A DNA stretch of 64,000 bases from Microthrixaceae bacterium (GCA_020027475.1 JAHRAZ010000050.1:1-64000), one strand, 5' to 3'; numbered from the stretch's first letter, positions 48,903 through 58,543 are shown. Made by a program: numbers and translations. The notes: generated by a model from the sequence alone, not told the origin.

Positions 48903-49934
48903 TCACCCGGCCTGGTCATTCGACGGCCAGGTCTGCGGTGACGGGAGCCGCGAACCTTCGAGCTTCGTACCCCGGGGCACTTCAGCGGAATGCCCGACCA
49001 CGGAAAGGTCCGTCAAGTTCGATTCCTCACCCACTGAGGCCGAACAACCCACGATCGAGTCCTTGATGACACATCCCGGCTGGAGTACTGCGTGGGCCAT
49101 CACGATCGAGTTGGTGATCCGGCAATTTGCTCCCACCACCGCCCCGGATCCAATCACCGAACGTTCCACAACCGCTGTCGGATCCACTTCGGCTGTGGGA
49201 TGAACTGCCACCTCGGCTGGTCCGCGGTTTCCGTCGATCAGATCCAGTTGGGCCTGCAGATAGGCCTCTGGTGTTCCGGCGTCGATCCAGTAGGCATCAG
49301 AGTGAAAGCCGTAGAGGGTCTTTTCGGACGCCATCACCGGAAAGATCTCGCGCTCGATGGAAACCTTGCGACCCGGTTCGATTCGGTCAAGCACGGAGTG
49401 CTCCAGCACGTAGGTTCCAGCGTTGATCCAGTTGGTCGGCGCAGTTCCCGGCTCAGGTTTTTCGATGAAAGCCTCGACTCTGCCGTCGACATCGAGTGGG
49501 ACAACCCCGAATCTCGAAGGGTCATCCACTGGAGTCAGCGCGATCGTGCCTTCTGCGCCGGTTGCATGGTGTTGCGCCCACTGGGCCGTCACGTCGAGAT
49601 CAGTCAACACATCACCGTTCACGGCGATGAAGGTGTCCTTGATGCCGGCATCGTTGGCGGCGAACCCGATCGCTCCCGCAGTGTCAAGTGGCTCGGGTTC
49701 CACTGCGTAGTGAATCGGAACGCCGGCACAGGTGCCGTCGGGAAACGCCTTGGAAAACACGTCCGGCCGGTACCCAAGCGAAAGGACCACGTCGTCCACG
49801 CCGTGTGATGCCAGCTTGGCAACGACACGCTCCAGCATCGTCACGCCGACCATCGGCAGCATCTGTTTGGGCGTGTCGAGGGTGAGGGGCCGGAGGCGGG
49901 TGCCGAACCCGCCGACCAGGATGACCGCGCGCAT
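48903..49934 (-). CDS. manC: Mannose-1-phosphate guanylyltransferase
   Basis: A 343-residue nucleotidyltransferase. LVGGFGTRLRPLT is the nucleotide loop, PKQMLPMVG the metal/sugar lysine region, NGDVLTDLD the catalytic Asp motif, FIEKPEP the sugar-phosphate site. The C-terminal third has hexapeptide (left-handed beta-helix) repeats such as AEVDPTAVVERSVIG. It matches the actinobacterial GDP-mannose pyrophosphorylase, in the same position as Rv3264c. It makes GDP-mannose for Gmd and for mannosyltransferases. Confidence 0.88.
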   Translation of the reverse strand: MRAVILVGGFGTRLRPLTLDTPKQMLPMVGVTMLERVVAKLASHGVDDVVLSLGYRPDVFSKAFPDGTCAGVPIHYAVEPEPLDTAGAIGFAANDAGIKDTFIAVNGDVLTDLDVTAQWAQHHATGAEGTIALTPVDDPSRFGVVPLDVDGRVEAFIEKPEPGTAPTNWINAGTYVLEHSVLDRIEPGRKVSIEREIFPVMASEKTLYGFHSDAYWIDAGTPEAYLQAQLDLIDGNRGPAEVAVHPTAEVDPTAVVERSVIGSGAVVGANCRITNSIVMAHAVLQPGCVIKDSIVGCSASVGEESNLTDLSVVGHSAEVPRGTKLEGSRLPSPQTWPSNDQAG

Positions 49935-49936
49935 CT

Positions 49937-50650
49937 TCAGTTTCCAGCGGTGGTAGTCGTCTCGGAGCCGGAGGAGTCCTCAGCGGGGGCCGATGACGGC
50001 ACCACGGCAGCGGGATCAGTACTGGGGTCGTCCAGGTTGGCAGCGGACGGCGGCAACGGAACCTCGGAATCCCGCGGGTTGAACACCAGCACATACGACT
50101 GGCCGTCGTCGGTGAACCTCGTGGTTGGAATCGCAGATGTGATTATTCGTGGATCGGTGTTCTCACCCGACTGTGGCGGCCACACGTACAGTGCGACGCG
50201 GCCCTCTTCACCGTTGCAGTCGTCGCCGTTGGTGTAGGTCGTGCCGTCGGAGAGAGTGAAGGCTTCGGCACCCACGGCAATCCCCATGGATTCCAGGAAG
50301 AGCTCGAACGTGGCGTTGTCGCCGGAGCTCGAATCATCTTCGGGCGCAACGTTGATCAGACCGTCGGAATAGAGCGTGATTGGTGCGCCGTCAACGACGG
50401 GCGACTGATTGGGGAGGAACTCACCGCACACATAGGTCCCATAAGCCTCGAACCAGCGGTCATCCACAGTCGGCGCAACGGCCTCTGTGGATCGCCGATG
50501 GTTCACCGCCAATGCAGTTCCGACCAATCCAAGGAGCAGAATCACAACGATCAGGGCCGGATAAGCGATCTGACGCCGCTGACCGGGCGCACGGGTGGCT
50601 CCGGCCTGCTGTACACGCTTGATCTTTTTTGCGGAGGATGCCTTGCCCAT
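49937..50650 (-). CDS. Hypothetical membrane-anchored protein
   Basis: A 237-residue protein. Residues 1-26 are basic (MGKASSAKKIKRVQQ), one hydrophobic helix follows (about 30-48), then an exterior domain with two cysteines, CGEFLP and DDCNGEEG, that could form a disulfide. The Pro/Ser/Thr-rich end is disordered. It recalls DUF3105-like anchored proteins only in layout; I do not assign a family. The ATG at 50650 was preferred over a long low-quality upstream extension. It ends 2 nt before manC. Confidence 0.6.
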   Translation of the reverse strand: MGKASSAKKIKRVQQAGATRAPGQRRQIAYPALIVVILLLGLVGTALAVNHRRSTEAVAPTVDDRWFEAYGTYVCGEFLPNQSPVVDGAPITLYSDGLINVAPEDDSSSGDNATFELFLESMGIAVGAEAFTLSDGTTYTNGDDCNGEEGRVALYVWPPQSGENTDPRIITSAIPTTRFTDDGQSYVLVFNPRDSEVPLPPSAANLDDPSTDPAAVVPSSAPAEDSSGSETTTTAGN

Positions 50651-50763
50651 AGCTGGACAACGGTAGCGCCTCAAGGCCTCTGACCTGTAGACGAGAGGGC
50701 CCCTGGGCAACTTGTCCCGGCTGCGGACGGAACACTCCACCGGACTGCGACACCACAACTTGG

Positions 50764-52029
50764 TCAGACATCGCCGGGGTCTGCCACTCCAATGCGGTGC
50801 CTTCTGGCCCGGACCTCCTCGAACAGCGTTTCGTAGGACTCGGCCACCGCTGCGGGCGACACCCATTCCTCCACGAAACACCGCGCCGAGGAACCCTTGG
50901 CGGCCCGCGAAGCCGGGTCGTCCAGAAGATCCCCGATCGCTTCGATGAAGGCAGGTTCATCGTCGGGTGGCACCGAAATTCCGGCGCCTGCACGCTCAAC
51001 CGTGTTGGCAACCTCAGTCCCCTCGTCCACACTCGCCACCACCGGTCGACCGGCAGCCAGAATCGAATACAGCTTCGAGGGAACACTCGAGCGGGCCAAG
51101 CCGGTCTTGAGGGGAATCAGGTGGATGTCGCCGGAGGCAAGGACCTCCGGAAGGCGTTCGCGCGGTTGCATCTCCACAAAGGTGAGGTTGGGAACATCAT
51201 TCGCCGAACGAACAAGGTCGTCCAACGCCGACCCGCCACCGTTGACCACGAACGCGACGTCATCTCGGTCCCTGAAGTGGCGAGCCGCAGCCACCACGAG
51301 ATCCAGCGACTGGGAAAGCCCCACGTTGCCCGCGTACATCACCACGGTTTTGCCGGCGAGGCCGTACTGCTGCTGGTAGGACGTGGCCGATGACCGGGGA
51401 ACGATTCGTTCGGTGTCGACGAAGTTCGGAATCACTCGCACTCGCTCGGGATTCTTGCGCCCGACCTTGCGGGCCACATTGTCCCGCAGGTCCTCGGACA
51501 GCACCGTGACCGCATCGGATCGGCGGTAGAGGAATCGCTCGAGCCAGGAGGCAACCGCAATGACCTGCGGGTTCGAGATCGCACCCAACTCCACGGCCAC
51601 ATCGGGAAACACGTCCTGGATGTTGAACACGAAGGGCACGCGGCGCAGCAACGACGCCAACCAGCCCGACACCCCGAGCGGCAAAGGCGGTGACATCACC
51701 ATCACTACATCAGGGCTGAAACGTGAACCGACAGCCGCCACGGTTGCCGCGCCAGTGAAGCCGGCGAATCCCAGTGCTCTGGCGACAATGTTCGCCTTGT
51801 CGGTGGGGAATGGATGCAGGCGCGTTATCCAGCCCCACGGGGTCGATTCGGTCTGCCAAAGCCTGCCCTGCCAATCCGGTTCCACCTCGTGGAGTCGATA
51901 CCAGGGCAGTGCGGTGACGATGTGAATTCGGTGACCCCGATCAGCCAGCGCTTCGGTGATTGCAGTCATCACCTCACCGGTGGGAGCCACATCGGGTGCG
52001 TAATGGGGGCAGAGGATCAGGAGGTTCAT
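50764..52029 (-). CDS. Glycosyltransferase family 4 (WcaI/WbuB-like)
   Basis: A 421-residue GT-B fold enzyme. LLILCPHYAPDVAPTGEVM is the WcaI-like start; FNIQDVFPDVAVELG and VIPNFVDTERI are typical of this subgroup; the donor-side motif is VPSKLYSILAAGRPVVASVDEGTEV with the E-x7-E type acid residues. It probably adds fucose or another hexose to a polyprenyl-linked glycan. Its start overlaps the stop of the previous GT4 gene (TGATG), so the three GT4 genes are coupled. Confidence 0.87.
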   Translation of the reverse strand: MNLLILCPHYAPDVAPTGEVMTAITEALADRGHRIHIVTALPWYRLHEVEPDWQGRLWQTESTPWGWITRLHPFPTDKANIVARALGFAGFTGAATVAAVGSRFSPDVVMVMSPPLPLGVSGWLASLLRRVPFVFNIQDVFPDVAVELGAISNPQVIAVASWLERFLYRRSDAVTVLSEDLRDNVARKVGRKNPERVRVIPNFVDTERIVPRSSATSYQQQYGLAGKTVVMYAGNVGLSQSLDLVVAAARHFRDRDDVAFVVNGGGSALDDLVRSANDVPNLTFVEMQPRERLPEVLASGDIHLIPLKTGLARSSVPSKLYSILAAGRPVVASVDEGTEVANTVERAGAGISVPPDDEPAFIEAIGDLLDDPASRAAKGSSARCFVEEWVSPAAVAESYETLFEEVRARRHRIGVADPGDV

Positions 52030-53300
52030 CAGGGATTGCCGGAATCGTTGTCTCTGTTGGCGTATTGGTTGGCGCTGTCGCTGTTGACGCTGTCGTCATT
52101 GGCACTGTGCCACGCGCCGGCGAGGGCGTCGGCAGTGCACTGCTGGGAAAATCTGGCTGCCGCTCGGGTTCCGGCTGCAATCAGGGTCTGCCGTGCTTCC
52201 CCACTCATCTCCACAAAATCCTGCATCGCGGCAGCCCACGCTGTCACATCGTTTGCTTTCACCGGATCGAGCATCGCCTGACCTCCGGCGACCTCGGGCA
52301 ATGACCCCGCATCCGAAATCAGCACCGGAACACCGCGCTTCATCGCTTCCAGAGCCGGCAAGCCGAATCCCTCGTAGGCGGAAGGGATCACCACTCCCAG
52401 CGAAGCTGAATACAGACGGTCGATCTCGGCGGCGGGGAGCCTCGGAAGTCGAATGATGGAGGCGGCCGCCCGGCCATGGGCCAGTCTCTGCCGAACGGCG
52501 TCCTCGGCGAGTCCCGCCCCGCCGGGAAGGACCAACGAGAGTTCCGGATGGTTCACCAGTACCCGGACGAATGCATCGATCAGCAGCAGGTGATTCTTGT
52601 GAGGATGAGTGATCGCCGGGTAGAGCAGGAAGGGTGCCTTGACTCCTCCGGGGAGCGATGCAGCCGGAGGAGTCCCGTCGGCACCATCGGTGGCATCTTG
52701 AGTGGAATCTTCGGCGGCACGTTCCACGACATCGCCGACGGCGTCGAGCGCGCGACTGTCCACCGAGCGAACGCACCACGGCACCACCCGAACCTTGTCG
52801 GCAAGAACCGAGAACTGGTCGATCACCCGCCGACGGGTGAACTCGCTCGGTGTGCAGATCACTCGCGCTGCCTTGACCGACCGGCCAAGCATCGCACGCA
52901 TGTAGAGACGCTTGGTGGTGGTGAAGTTGGCCGGCATGTCGAGCGGCTGAATGTCGTGAACCGTGAGCGTGGCAACGCCCGGATGGATGAGGGGGATCAC
53001 CCCGCCGGCGTGATGGACCACGTCCGGGCTGGTCGCCCGCACCCGGTTGGCCAGCCATGTCTGATCCGACCAGATCCGCCTGACCCTGCTCTCACCGCTC
53101 AAGTCCAGAATCTCCGTGGGTACTGCTTCCACCAGATCCGGATGCGCCCGGGCGAAGGGTCCCAGGGCGGCGAGCCGCAGCTGTATGTCGGGCCGATTCG
53201 CCAGAACCGCCCGTAGAGCATCGGTTGTGGATTCCTCTGAACCCCCGACCTCGCCGGGCACCAGCCAGGTGAGGTTCACGAAAACGTCGAGATCAACCAC
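52029..53300 (-). CDS. Glycosyltransferase family 4
   Basis: A 423-residue GT-B enzyme. DVFVNLTWLVPGEVGGSEE is the acceptor-side start, HHAGGVIPL and VHDIQPLDMP follow, and the donor side reads LYPAITHPHKNHLLLIDAF and IPSAYEGFGLPALEAMKRG with the E-x7-E motif. A Ser/Asp-rich insert (about 190-215) splits the two domains. GTG at 53300 overlaps the neighbouring gene's stop. Sugar and acceptor are unknown. Confidence 0.87.
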   Translation of the reverse strand: MVDLDVFVNLTWLVPGEVGGSEESTTDALRAVLANRPDIQLRLAALGPFARAHPDLVEAVPTEILDLSGESRVRRIWSDQTWLANRVRATSPDVVHHAGGVIPLIHPGVATLTVHDIQPLDMPANFTTTKRLYMRAMLGRSVKAARVICTPSEFTRRRVIDQFSVLADKVRVVPWCVRSVDSRALDAVGDVVERAAEDSTQDATDGADGTPPAASLPGGVKAPFLLYPAITHPHKNHLLLIDAFVRVLVNHPELSLVLPGGAGLAEDAVRQRLAHGRAAASIIRLPRLPAAEIDRLYSASLGVVIPSAYEGFGLPALEAMKRGVPVLISDAGSLPEVAGGQAMLDPVKANDVTAWAAAMQDFVEMSGEARQTLIAAGTRAAARFSQQCTADALAGAWHSANDDSVNSDSANQYANRDNDSGNP

Positions 53301-54411
53301 GGTCGAGGACCGACCTGTACACGTCGGTCATGAGTTGCGCTGATCTGCGCCAGGTGAACTCGGCGGCACGCCGGCGACCAGCCGCGCTCATCGATTCGGC
53401 CAAATCCTGATCTGCCAGTACCTCGTCCAGCGCGGTGGCCAGAGCAGCGGAATCTCCCACGGGAACGATTTTGGCGGCGGATCCCGCGACTTCCGCCATT
53501 GCGGTGCCCTCGGTGGTGACCAGCGGCGAACCCTGCCCCATTGCCTCCAGCGCCGGCAGACCGAATCCTTCGTCGCGCGACGGCACACAACAAACGGTGG
53601 CGGCACTCTGAAGAACCCGAAGATCGCCACGCGGAACGAATCCGAGGAAACGGATCTCGCCAACGTGATCGGTGGCCGGGCCGGTTGCACTCGTGGGCTG
53701 ATCGCCCCAACCGTGGGGTCCGACCACCACCAATGTTGCCGGGCACGCCATCAACTTGAACGCCGCAAGCAAGGTGTCGAGGCCCTTGCGGGGTTCCAGC
53801 GTGCCAACGAACAATACGAAGTCGCCGCTGATGGAATGCTCGGCCAGAACTCGCCGGGTATCGGCAGGAGTCACGTCAAGTGGCCTGAATCCCCACGGAA
53901 CCACATGCAGCCGGTCGGCTTCGAAGTCATGTTCGATGCATTGGGTAGCCACGACCTCTGATGGCACGGCAACCGCGGCGGCCTCGGATCGGATCCGGGC
54001 CAGTCCGGCTCCCATCAACTGGGCGCCGCGCCGGGTGAAATAGCCGGGTTGGGTGAGGGGCAGCAGGTCATGCACCGTGGCGACCAACGGTTTGTTCAGC
54101 TTCGGTGGTGGCACCGGAACACTCAGGTGCCAAAGGTCCACTTCCGACAGGGTTCGAAGTGAGGGGCGACGCAGGCGGCGCCAGGATTCGTAGAGCAAGG
54201 ACGGGGGTAATGGAATTCGCCGCGTGGGAACCGGTGGCCTGAAATCGAGCTTGGACTCACCCGGACCGGCCCCAACTCCCTGCACATCCACCTCGCCCAG
54301 TCCCTGAAGAGCGGATGCCAGATCCAGAATGCTGGTGGCCGAACCGCCCGGAACGCGGTGCCAGCACTGGGTGAAAGTCATTCCCACGCAAACGGGGAGC
54401 TCGATCGACAT
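53293..54411 (-). CDS. Glycosyltransferase family 4
   Basis: A 372-residue GT-B enzyme, first of three coupled GT4 genes. SIELPVCVGMTFTQCWHR begins it; ATVHDLLPLTQPGYF, VPWGFRPLDV, FVGTLEPRKGLDTLLAAF and VPSRDEGFGLPALEAMGQG are the family landmarks, the last with E-x7-E. ATG at 54411 was chosen because the upstream extension (to 54507) has no Shine-Dalgarno support and a composition unlike the protein. It is divergent from fcl. Confidence 0.85.
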   Translation of the reverse strand: MSIELPVCVGMTFTQCWHRVPGGSATSILDLASALQGLGEVDVQGVGAGPGESKLDFRPPVPTRRIPLPPSLLYESWRRLRRPSLRTLSEVDLWHLSVPVPPPKLNKPLVATVHDLLPLTQPGYFTRRGAQLMGAGLARIRSEAAAVAVPSEVVATQCIEHDFEADRLHVVPWGFRPLDVTPADTRRVLAEHSISGDFVLFVGTLEPRKGLDTLLAAFKLMACPATLVVVGPHGWGDQPTSATGPATDHVGEIRFLGFVPRGDLRVLQSAATVCCVPSRDEGFGLPALEAMGQGSPLVTTEGTAMAEVAGSAAKIVPVGDSAALATALDEVLADQDLAESMSAAGRRRAAEFTWRRSAQLMTDVYRSVLDRG

Positions 54412-54580
54412 CACCGCGAAGTCTCGCACGGGGCAGAGCCCCACACGGACATTCAGAGTCCAGATGTCTCCCCGCAGGTCGGCTGGCCGGAGTCGCGCTC
54501 CCGGCATTCACAACCGCCGCGGAATCCGTGGAATTCACCGCTCGACCTCCCGTGGTTGAATTCGCGTTGACCGGCTCCGA

Positions 54581-54586
54581 TACCGT
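54581..54586 (+). promoter_or_regulatory. Candidate -10 box (TACCGT), leaderless fcl start
   Basis: TACCGT, 8 nt, then the ATG at 54595, and no Shine-Dalgarno site. TTGAAT at 54556-54561 could serve as a -35 with a 19-bp spacer. Confidence 0.45.
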
Positions 54587-54594
54587 GTTTTCCG

Positions 54595-55557
54595 ATGAGT
54601 GGGTACTGGACTGACAAACATGTATTGGTAACCGGCGGCGCCGGATTCCTCGGTTCCTCTGTTCTGGCCGGCTTGAAGTCCCGTCAACCGGCCAAAGTGA
54701 CGGCTCCGACATCTGATGAGGTCGACCTGCGCGACCGTGCCCAGACGCAGGAGATGTTCAAGGCCCATTCCCCCGACCTGGTGATTCACCTTGCGGCGAA
54801 GGTCGGCGGAATCGGTGCAAACAGGGAAAGCCCCTCAGACCTCTACATCGACAACCTTCTCATGGGCACCTTTGTGCTGGACTCGGCTCTGCAGGCCGGC
54901 ACCCACAAGACCGTGATGCTGGGCACGATCTGCTCATACCCGAAGTTCACGCCGGTCCCGTTTCAGGAGACGTCGCTGTGGCAGGGGTATCCCGAAGAGA
55001 CCAATGCGCCTTACGGAATCGCCAAGCTCGCTCAGTTGACCCAGATGCAGGCCAACCGTGATCAGCACGGCCAGTCGGCGATCTACCTGATGCCGACCAA
55101 TCTGTATGGCCCCGGCGACAAGTTCAACACCGCTGTCAGCCATGTGATTCCGGCGCTGATCAAGAAGTGTGTCGAGGCCCAGGAGGCCGGCGCCGGGCAC
55201 ATCGACGTTTGGGGAACCGGTTCGGCCACCCGGGAGTTCCTGTATGTCGATGACGCTGCTGAGGGCGTGCTGCTCGCTGCAGAGCACTACGACGGCCGCG
55301 AGCCCGTGAATCTGGGAACTGACGAAGAGATGCCGATCCGCAGCCTCGTGGAGATCATCACCGAGCTGGTCGGGTTCACGGGCGAGGTTCGCTGGGATTC
55401 CTCCAAACCGGACGGTCAACCCCGCCGACGGGTCGATCCCGGAGTCGCAAAGGCCGAGTTCGGCTTCGAGGCACGAGTGGACTTCCGCGAAGGCCTGCAG
55501 CGCACCATCGATTGGTATCGCGCGAACCGCGAACTCGCCGAGTCACGCGTCAACTAA
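54595..55557 (+). CDS. fcl: GDP-L-fucose synthase
   Basis: A 320-residue epimerase/reductase completing GDP-L-fucose from the Gmd product. GGAGFLG (14-20) is the NADP site; LAAKVGGIGANRESP is the WcaG/Fcl signature; the active site is GTICSYPKFTP with Cys113, and Tyr140/Lys144 in APYGIAK. YGPGDKFN also fits. Where the mycobacterial synteny has rmlD, this genome has this enzyme, so L-fucose rather than L-rhamnose donors may be used. Confidence 0.92.
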   Translation: MSGYWTDKHVLVTGGAGFLGSSVLAGLKSRQPAKVTAPTSDEVDLRDRAQTQEMFKAHSPDLVIHLAAKVGGIGANRESPSDLYIDNLLMGTFVLDSALQAGTHKTVMLGTICSYPKFTPVPFQETSLWQGYPEETNAPYGIAKLAQLTQMQANRDQHGQSAIYLMPTNLYGPGDKFNTAVSHVIPALIKKCVEAQEAGAGHIDVWGTGSATREFLYVDDAAEGVLLAAEHYDGREPVNLGTDEEMPIRSLVEIITELVGFTGEVRWDSSKPDGQPRRRVDPGVAKAEFGFEARVDFREGLQRTIDWYRANRELAESRVN

Positions 55558-55621
55558 CGGTGCCCTACCCCGGTTTGGGGTTCCATCCCGTCGACTTCCC
55601 CGCCGCGACCGGTCAAGAGAC

Positions 55622-55645
55622 GATTTTCCGGTGCATCCGTCCCGG
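55622..55645 (+). repeat. 24-bp intergenic repeat, copy 1
   Basis: GATTTTCCGGTGCATCCGTC followed by CCGG. The same 24 bases recur at 58571-58594 with a single change (T to G at position 6). Both copies are in 3' flanks of plus-strand genes. Confidence 0.6.
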
Positions 55646-55684
55646 TTGAGCGCGACAAACGCACCGGAGAGTTCGGTTGGGGTA

Positions 55685-57232
55685 CTAGTGACAGAGGGCG
55701 GCTTGATCGGGATCTGTCGGAACGATGCCGGGAGGAGCACCATCCAGCTCGGACTCGGCCAGGAAGGCGAGGTCCTCGTCAACCGGAGGTTCTGAAGTGG
55801 TGGAATCCTCGACCTGGTCCGGCTCGGCACCTGAATCGTCCTCGGCAGGAACCGTGGTGGTCGCTCGGGACTCCATCTCGAGCACCATCGACTCGGGAGG
55901 AGCAAGCACATCAGGTGACAACTGGTCCACGGCGATCGGCTCCTCGACGATGCCCACGAAATCCTCACCAACGGCAAGGACCACTCGTGGCCCAACGATG
56001 TCCTCGTCGTACACCAGTTCAATCGGGCCATCGATGTAGGTGGCCAGTCTCAAAGCAGCCTGAAAGCCATGAAGACCATGAGTGATGGTCGTTTCCGACT
56101 GCTTGTACCGACTCGAATACGTGTCGGCCTCGAAATCCTTCTGGGCCAGATTGATGGCGACCAGGCCAAGCAGTTCATCTTCGGATGAGGGGCCTTCCAC
56201 ATTCACGATGATGCTGGAGTTCTCCAGATCCTCTCCGAGATCGGTTCCCCAGAATGGCTCAAGCAACGGGATCGCTTCATCCCACACGATCTCCTGATAA
56301 GCCACCCCGTCGATCGGCGCCGAGACTGTGGGGAGCTGATCAGTGCCGAGTTCGTCAGGATTGAACCTGCGGAACACCTCCATCAGGTCCAGAATTGTGC
56401 CGACGGTCAGTGTTTCGTCGAGAACCACAGCATCAACGGCGGCGTTGACCACCCCGAGAGCGGTGCCGGGGTTGCGGAGGCCCCGATCGGATGCACGGCT
56501 GATGGCCCTTTTGAGGAAATCCTGCTGACGACTGATTCGCCCGAGGTCACCGGTCTGGTCATAGCGCCAACGGTCCCCATCCTGGTATTGGAACGACCGG
56601 GATCGCGCGTATGCGAGCGCTTGAGTCGGGTCGAGCACATGACAGCCGGCTTCGGAGATAAACAGACCAGACTTCTTGTCCCTCACGGGGGCAGCGAAGT
56701 AGGTGGGAACACCGTCAAGCTGCTCCACCAGATCCTGGAAGGAAGCAAAATCCACTTCCACGTAGTTGTCGATCGAGATGCCGAAATTGTTCTCGATGGT
56801 GTCTGTGAGATTCTTTGGACCATCCAGACCGTTCAAGGCCGCGTTGATGCGGTCCTCGTAGCCGCTTGGGGAGATCTCCACGAGCGAGTCCCTGGGGATG
56901 GAGAGCACCGACGCGGTGCCCTCGGCGGGATCGACCCGCAGAATCATGATCACATCGGCACGTTTGACTCCGTCGCGATCGTTGTTGATCGGATCTCCCT
57001 CATCGAGGTTCTCGCCGGAGTCCGTTCCGATAATGAGGATGTTGCGGGGTTCACTGGCTTCCACGGATACCGAAGACGCGGGAGCAATGGAAACGGTGCG
57101 CACTTCCTCGAGTTTCACCTTCACCAGACTGAGGCCGGCAGCCGCTCCCAGAGCGGCCAGCACAAGCAGGCAATTGAACGCGATGAGCAACCTCTGGGGC
57201 CACGTTCGTCGTAGTTTTCCTCGCCTTGGCAC
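55685..57232 (-). CDS. LytR-CpsA-Psr (LCP) family glycopolymer transferase
   Basis: A 515-residue LCP protein, which transfers polyprenyl-linked glycopolymers onto peptidoglycan. A basic start MPRRGKLRRTW precedes one TM helix (about 18-38). The LCP core has ILIIGTDSGENLDEG, RADVIMILRVDPAEGTASVLSIPRD and the Arg cluster ALAYARSRSFQYQDGDRWRYD with GRISRQQDFLK, the phosphate-binding arginines. A C-terminal 200-residue extension resembles the LytR C-terminal domain, then an acidic tail. GTG at 57232 is 7 nt after TACCGT and is preferred over GTG at 57259. Confidence 0.9.
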   Translation of the reverse strand: MPRRGKLRRTWPQRLLIAFNCLLVLAALGAAAGLSLVKVKLEEVRTVSIAPASSVSVEASEPRNILIIGTDSGENLDEGDPINNDRDGVKRADVIMILRVDPAEGTASVLSIPRDSLVEISPSGYEDRINAALNGLDGPKNLTDTIENNFGISIDNYVEVDFASFQDLVEQLDGVPTYFAAPVRDKKSGLFISEAGCHVLDPTQALAYARSRSFQYQDGDRWRYDQTGDLGRISRQQDFLKRAISRASDRGLRNPGTALGVVNAAVDAVVLDETLTVGTILDLMEVFRRFNPDELGTDQLPTVSAPIDGVAYQEIVWDEAIPLLEPFWGTDLGEDLENSSIIVNVEGPSSEDELLGLVAINLAQKDFEADTYSSRYKQSETTITHGLHGFQAALRLATYIDGPIELVYDEDIVGPRVVLAVGEDFVGIVEEPIAVDQLSPDVLAPPESMVLEMESRATTTVPAEDDSGAEPDQVEDSTTSEPPVDEDLAFLAESELDGAPPGIVPTDPDQAALCH

Positions 57233-57239
57233 ACCGGCG

Positions 57240-57245
57240 ACGGTA
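57240..57245 (-). promoter_or_regulatory. Candidate -10 box (TACCGT), leaderless LCP start
   Basis: On the minus strand TACCGT is followed by CGCCGGT and the GTG at 57232. It supports that GTG as the real start and is the third TACCGT box of this kind in the window. Confidence 0.45.
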
Positions 57246-57296
57246 GCAGCGAAGCACACGTTCGCAGAGTCGGTGACCGCTCCGGGAGGTCCCGCC

Positions 57297-57302
57297 TAGG
57301 AT
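57297..57302 (+). promoter_or_regulatory. Candidate -10 box (TAGGAT), leaderless pabB start
   Basis: TAGGAT is followed by TTCCTCAG and the GTG at 57311; no good Shine-Dalgarno site otherwise. Confidence 0.4.
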
Positions 57303-57310
57303 TTCCTCAG

Positions 57311-58543
57311 GTGACCGAGATGCCCCGATTCCGCGCTCCACAGGAGCTCCAACCACTCGCGGTGGTGGGAGGACACCTCTGCACGGACTTGGTGGATGTG
57401 ACCTCCGACCTGAGCGCGCTCGATTCGAATGGATTCTGGGCAGTGGTGCTTCCCTTCGACGAACCACCGATTTGTGCGCGCTTCGCCACGATCAGGGCGG
57501 CAACCCCGTGGCCGGGGCCGGCGTGGCGAGGACCGAGTCGTGCCGACTGGCAAAGCACCCTGAGTCACTCCCAGTTCACAGTCGGCGTGGATACGATCCG
57601 CAAGGAGATCGCCGCAGGTTCGGTGTACCAGGTGAACCTGACGAGACGACTGTCGGCCCCCCTGCATTCGCCGGGGGTGGCGACCGGGGTGACACCGCAG
57701 GAACCGAAGCGGACCGACACCGAGCGGGCCCGGACTGCGCCGGCTGACACCTGGCGGGCTGGCGCTGGTCCGGTTGATACCGAACGGGTCGTCGATACCG
57801 GAGCAGATGACACCGAGCCGATCGATCCCGAGCCGATCGATCCCGAGCGGGCTCCCCCGGAGTCGTCCGACGTGGCTGCTCTGGGCGCGGCTCTCGCAGT
57901 GGGTAATCCCGCCCCATTCTCCGCGGTAGTGCGCATTCCGAGTGCCGGGTTGGCCGTGGCAAGTGCGTCACCCGAACGTTTCCTTGCCCGCGAGGGTGAT
58001 CGACTGTGGTCCTCCCCCATCAAGGGAACTGCGGCCACGGTGGACGGTTTCCTTCCCAAGGACCGGGCGGAGAATGTGATGATCGTGGATCTCGTGCGCA
58101 ACGACTTGGGCCGGGTCTGTGAATGGGGATCCGTCAGGGTCTCAGCTCTGCTGGCCACCGAACCACATCCCGGGCTGTACCACTTGGTGTCCACCGTCGA
58201 AGGCCAGTTGAGACCCGAAATGGGCTGGGCCGACGTGATCGGAGCAACCTTCCCGCCGGGCTCGGTCACCGGCGCTCCGAAGATCGCCGCCATGAAATCC
58301 ATCGCCCGTCTCGAGCCGACGAAACGCGGGATCTACTGCGGGGCAATCGGCTGGGTCGACGCCGATGCCAAACGTGGGGACCTGAACGTGGCGATAAGAA
58401 CCTTCTGGATTGACGACGGTCATCTGCACTTCGGCACCGGCGGCGGAATCACCTACGGATCAGATCCCGAGGGTGAGTGGGCCGAGACCGAGTTGAAGGC
58501 CGCCAACCTCCTGACCGTGGCGAGCAGATCCCCAGGAACCTGA
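57311..58543 (+). CDS. pabB: Aminodeoxychorismate synthase component I
   Basis: A 410-residue chorismate-binding enzyme making 4-amino-4-deoxychorismate for folate. SVYQVNLTRRLSAP, SPIKGTAA, RNDLGRVCEWGSV, GSVTGAPKIAAMKSI and GTGGGITYGSDPEGEW are the family motifs; PIKGTAA marks PabB rather than TrpE. Between about residues 120 and 188 is a low-complexity insertion rich in DTER, DTG and DPEPI, encoded by tandem 15-bp units at 57815-57844. It interrupts the conserved region just after YQVNL. The amidotransferase PabA is not in the window; pabC follows. Confidence 0.9.
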   Translation: MTEMPRFRAPQELQPLAVVGGHLCTDLVDVTSDLSALDSNGFWAVVLPFDEPPICARFATIRAATPWPGPAWRGPSRADWQSTLSHSQFTVGVDTIRKEIAAGSVYQVNLTRRLSAPLHSPGVATGVTPQEPKRTDTERARTAPADTWRAGAGPVDTERVVDTGADDTEPIDPEPIDPERAPPESSDVAALGAALAVGNPAPFSAVVRIPSAGLAVASASPERFLAREGDRLWSSPIKGTAATVDGFLPKDRAENVMIVDLVRNDLGRVCEWGSVRVSALLATEPHPGLYHLVSTVEGQLRPEMGWADVIGATFPPGSVTGAPKIAAMKSIARLEPTKRGIYCGAIGWVDADAKRGDLNVAIRTFWIDDGHLHFGTGGGITYGSDPEGEWAETELKAANLLTVASRSPGT

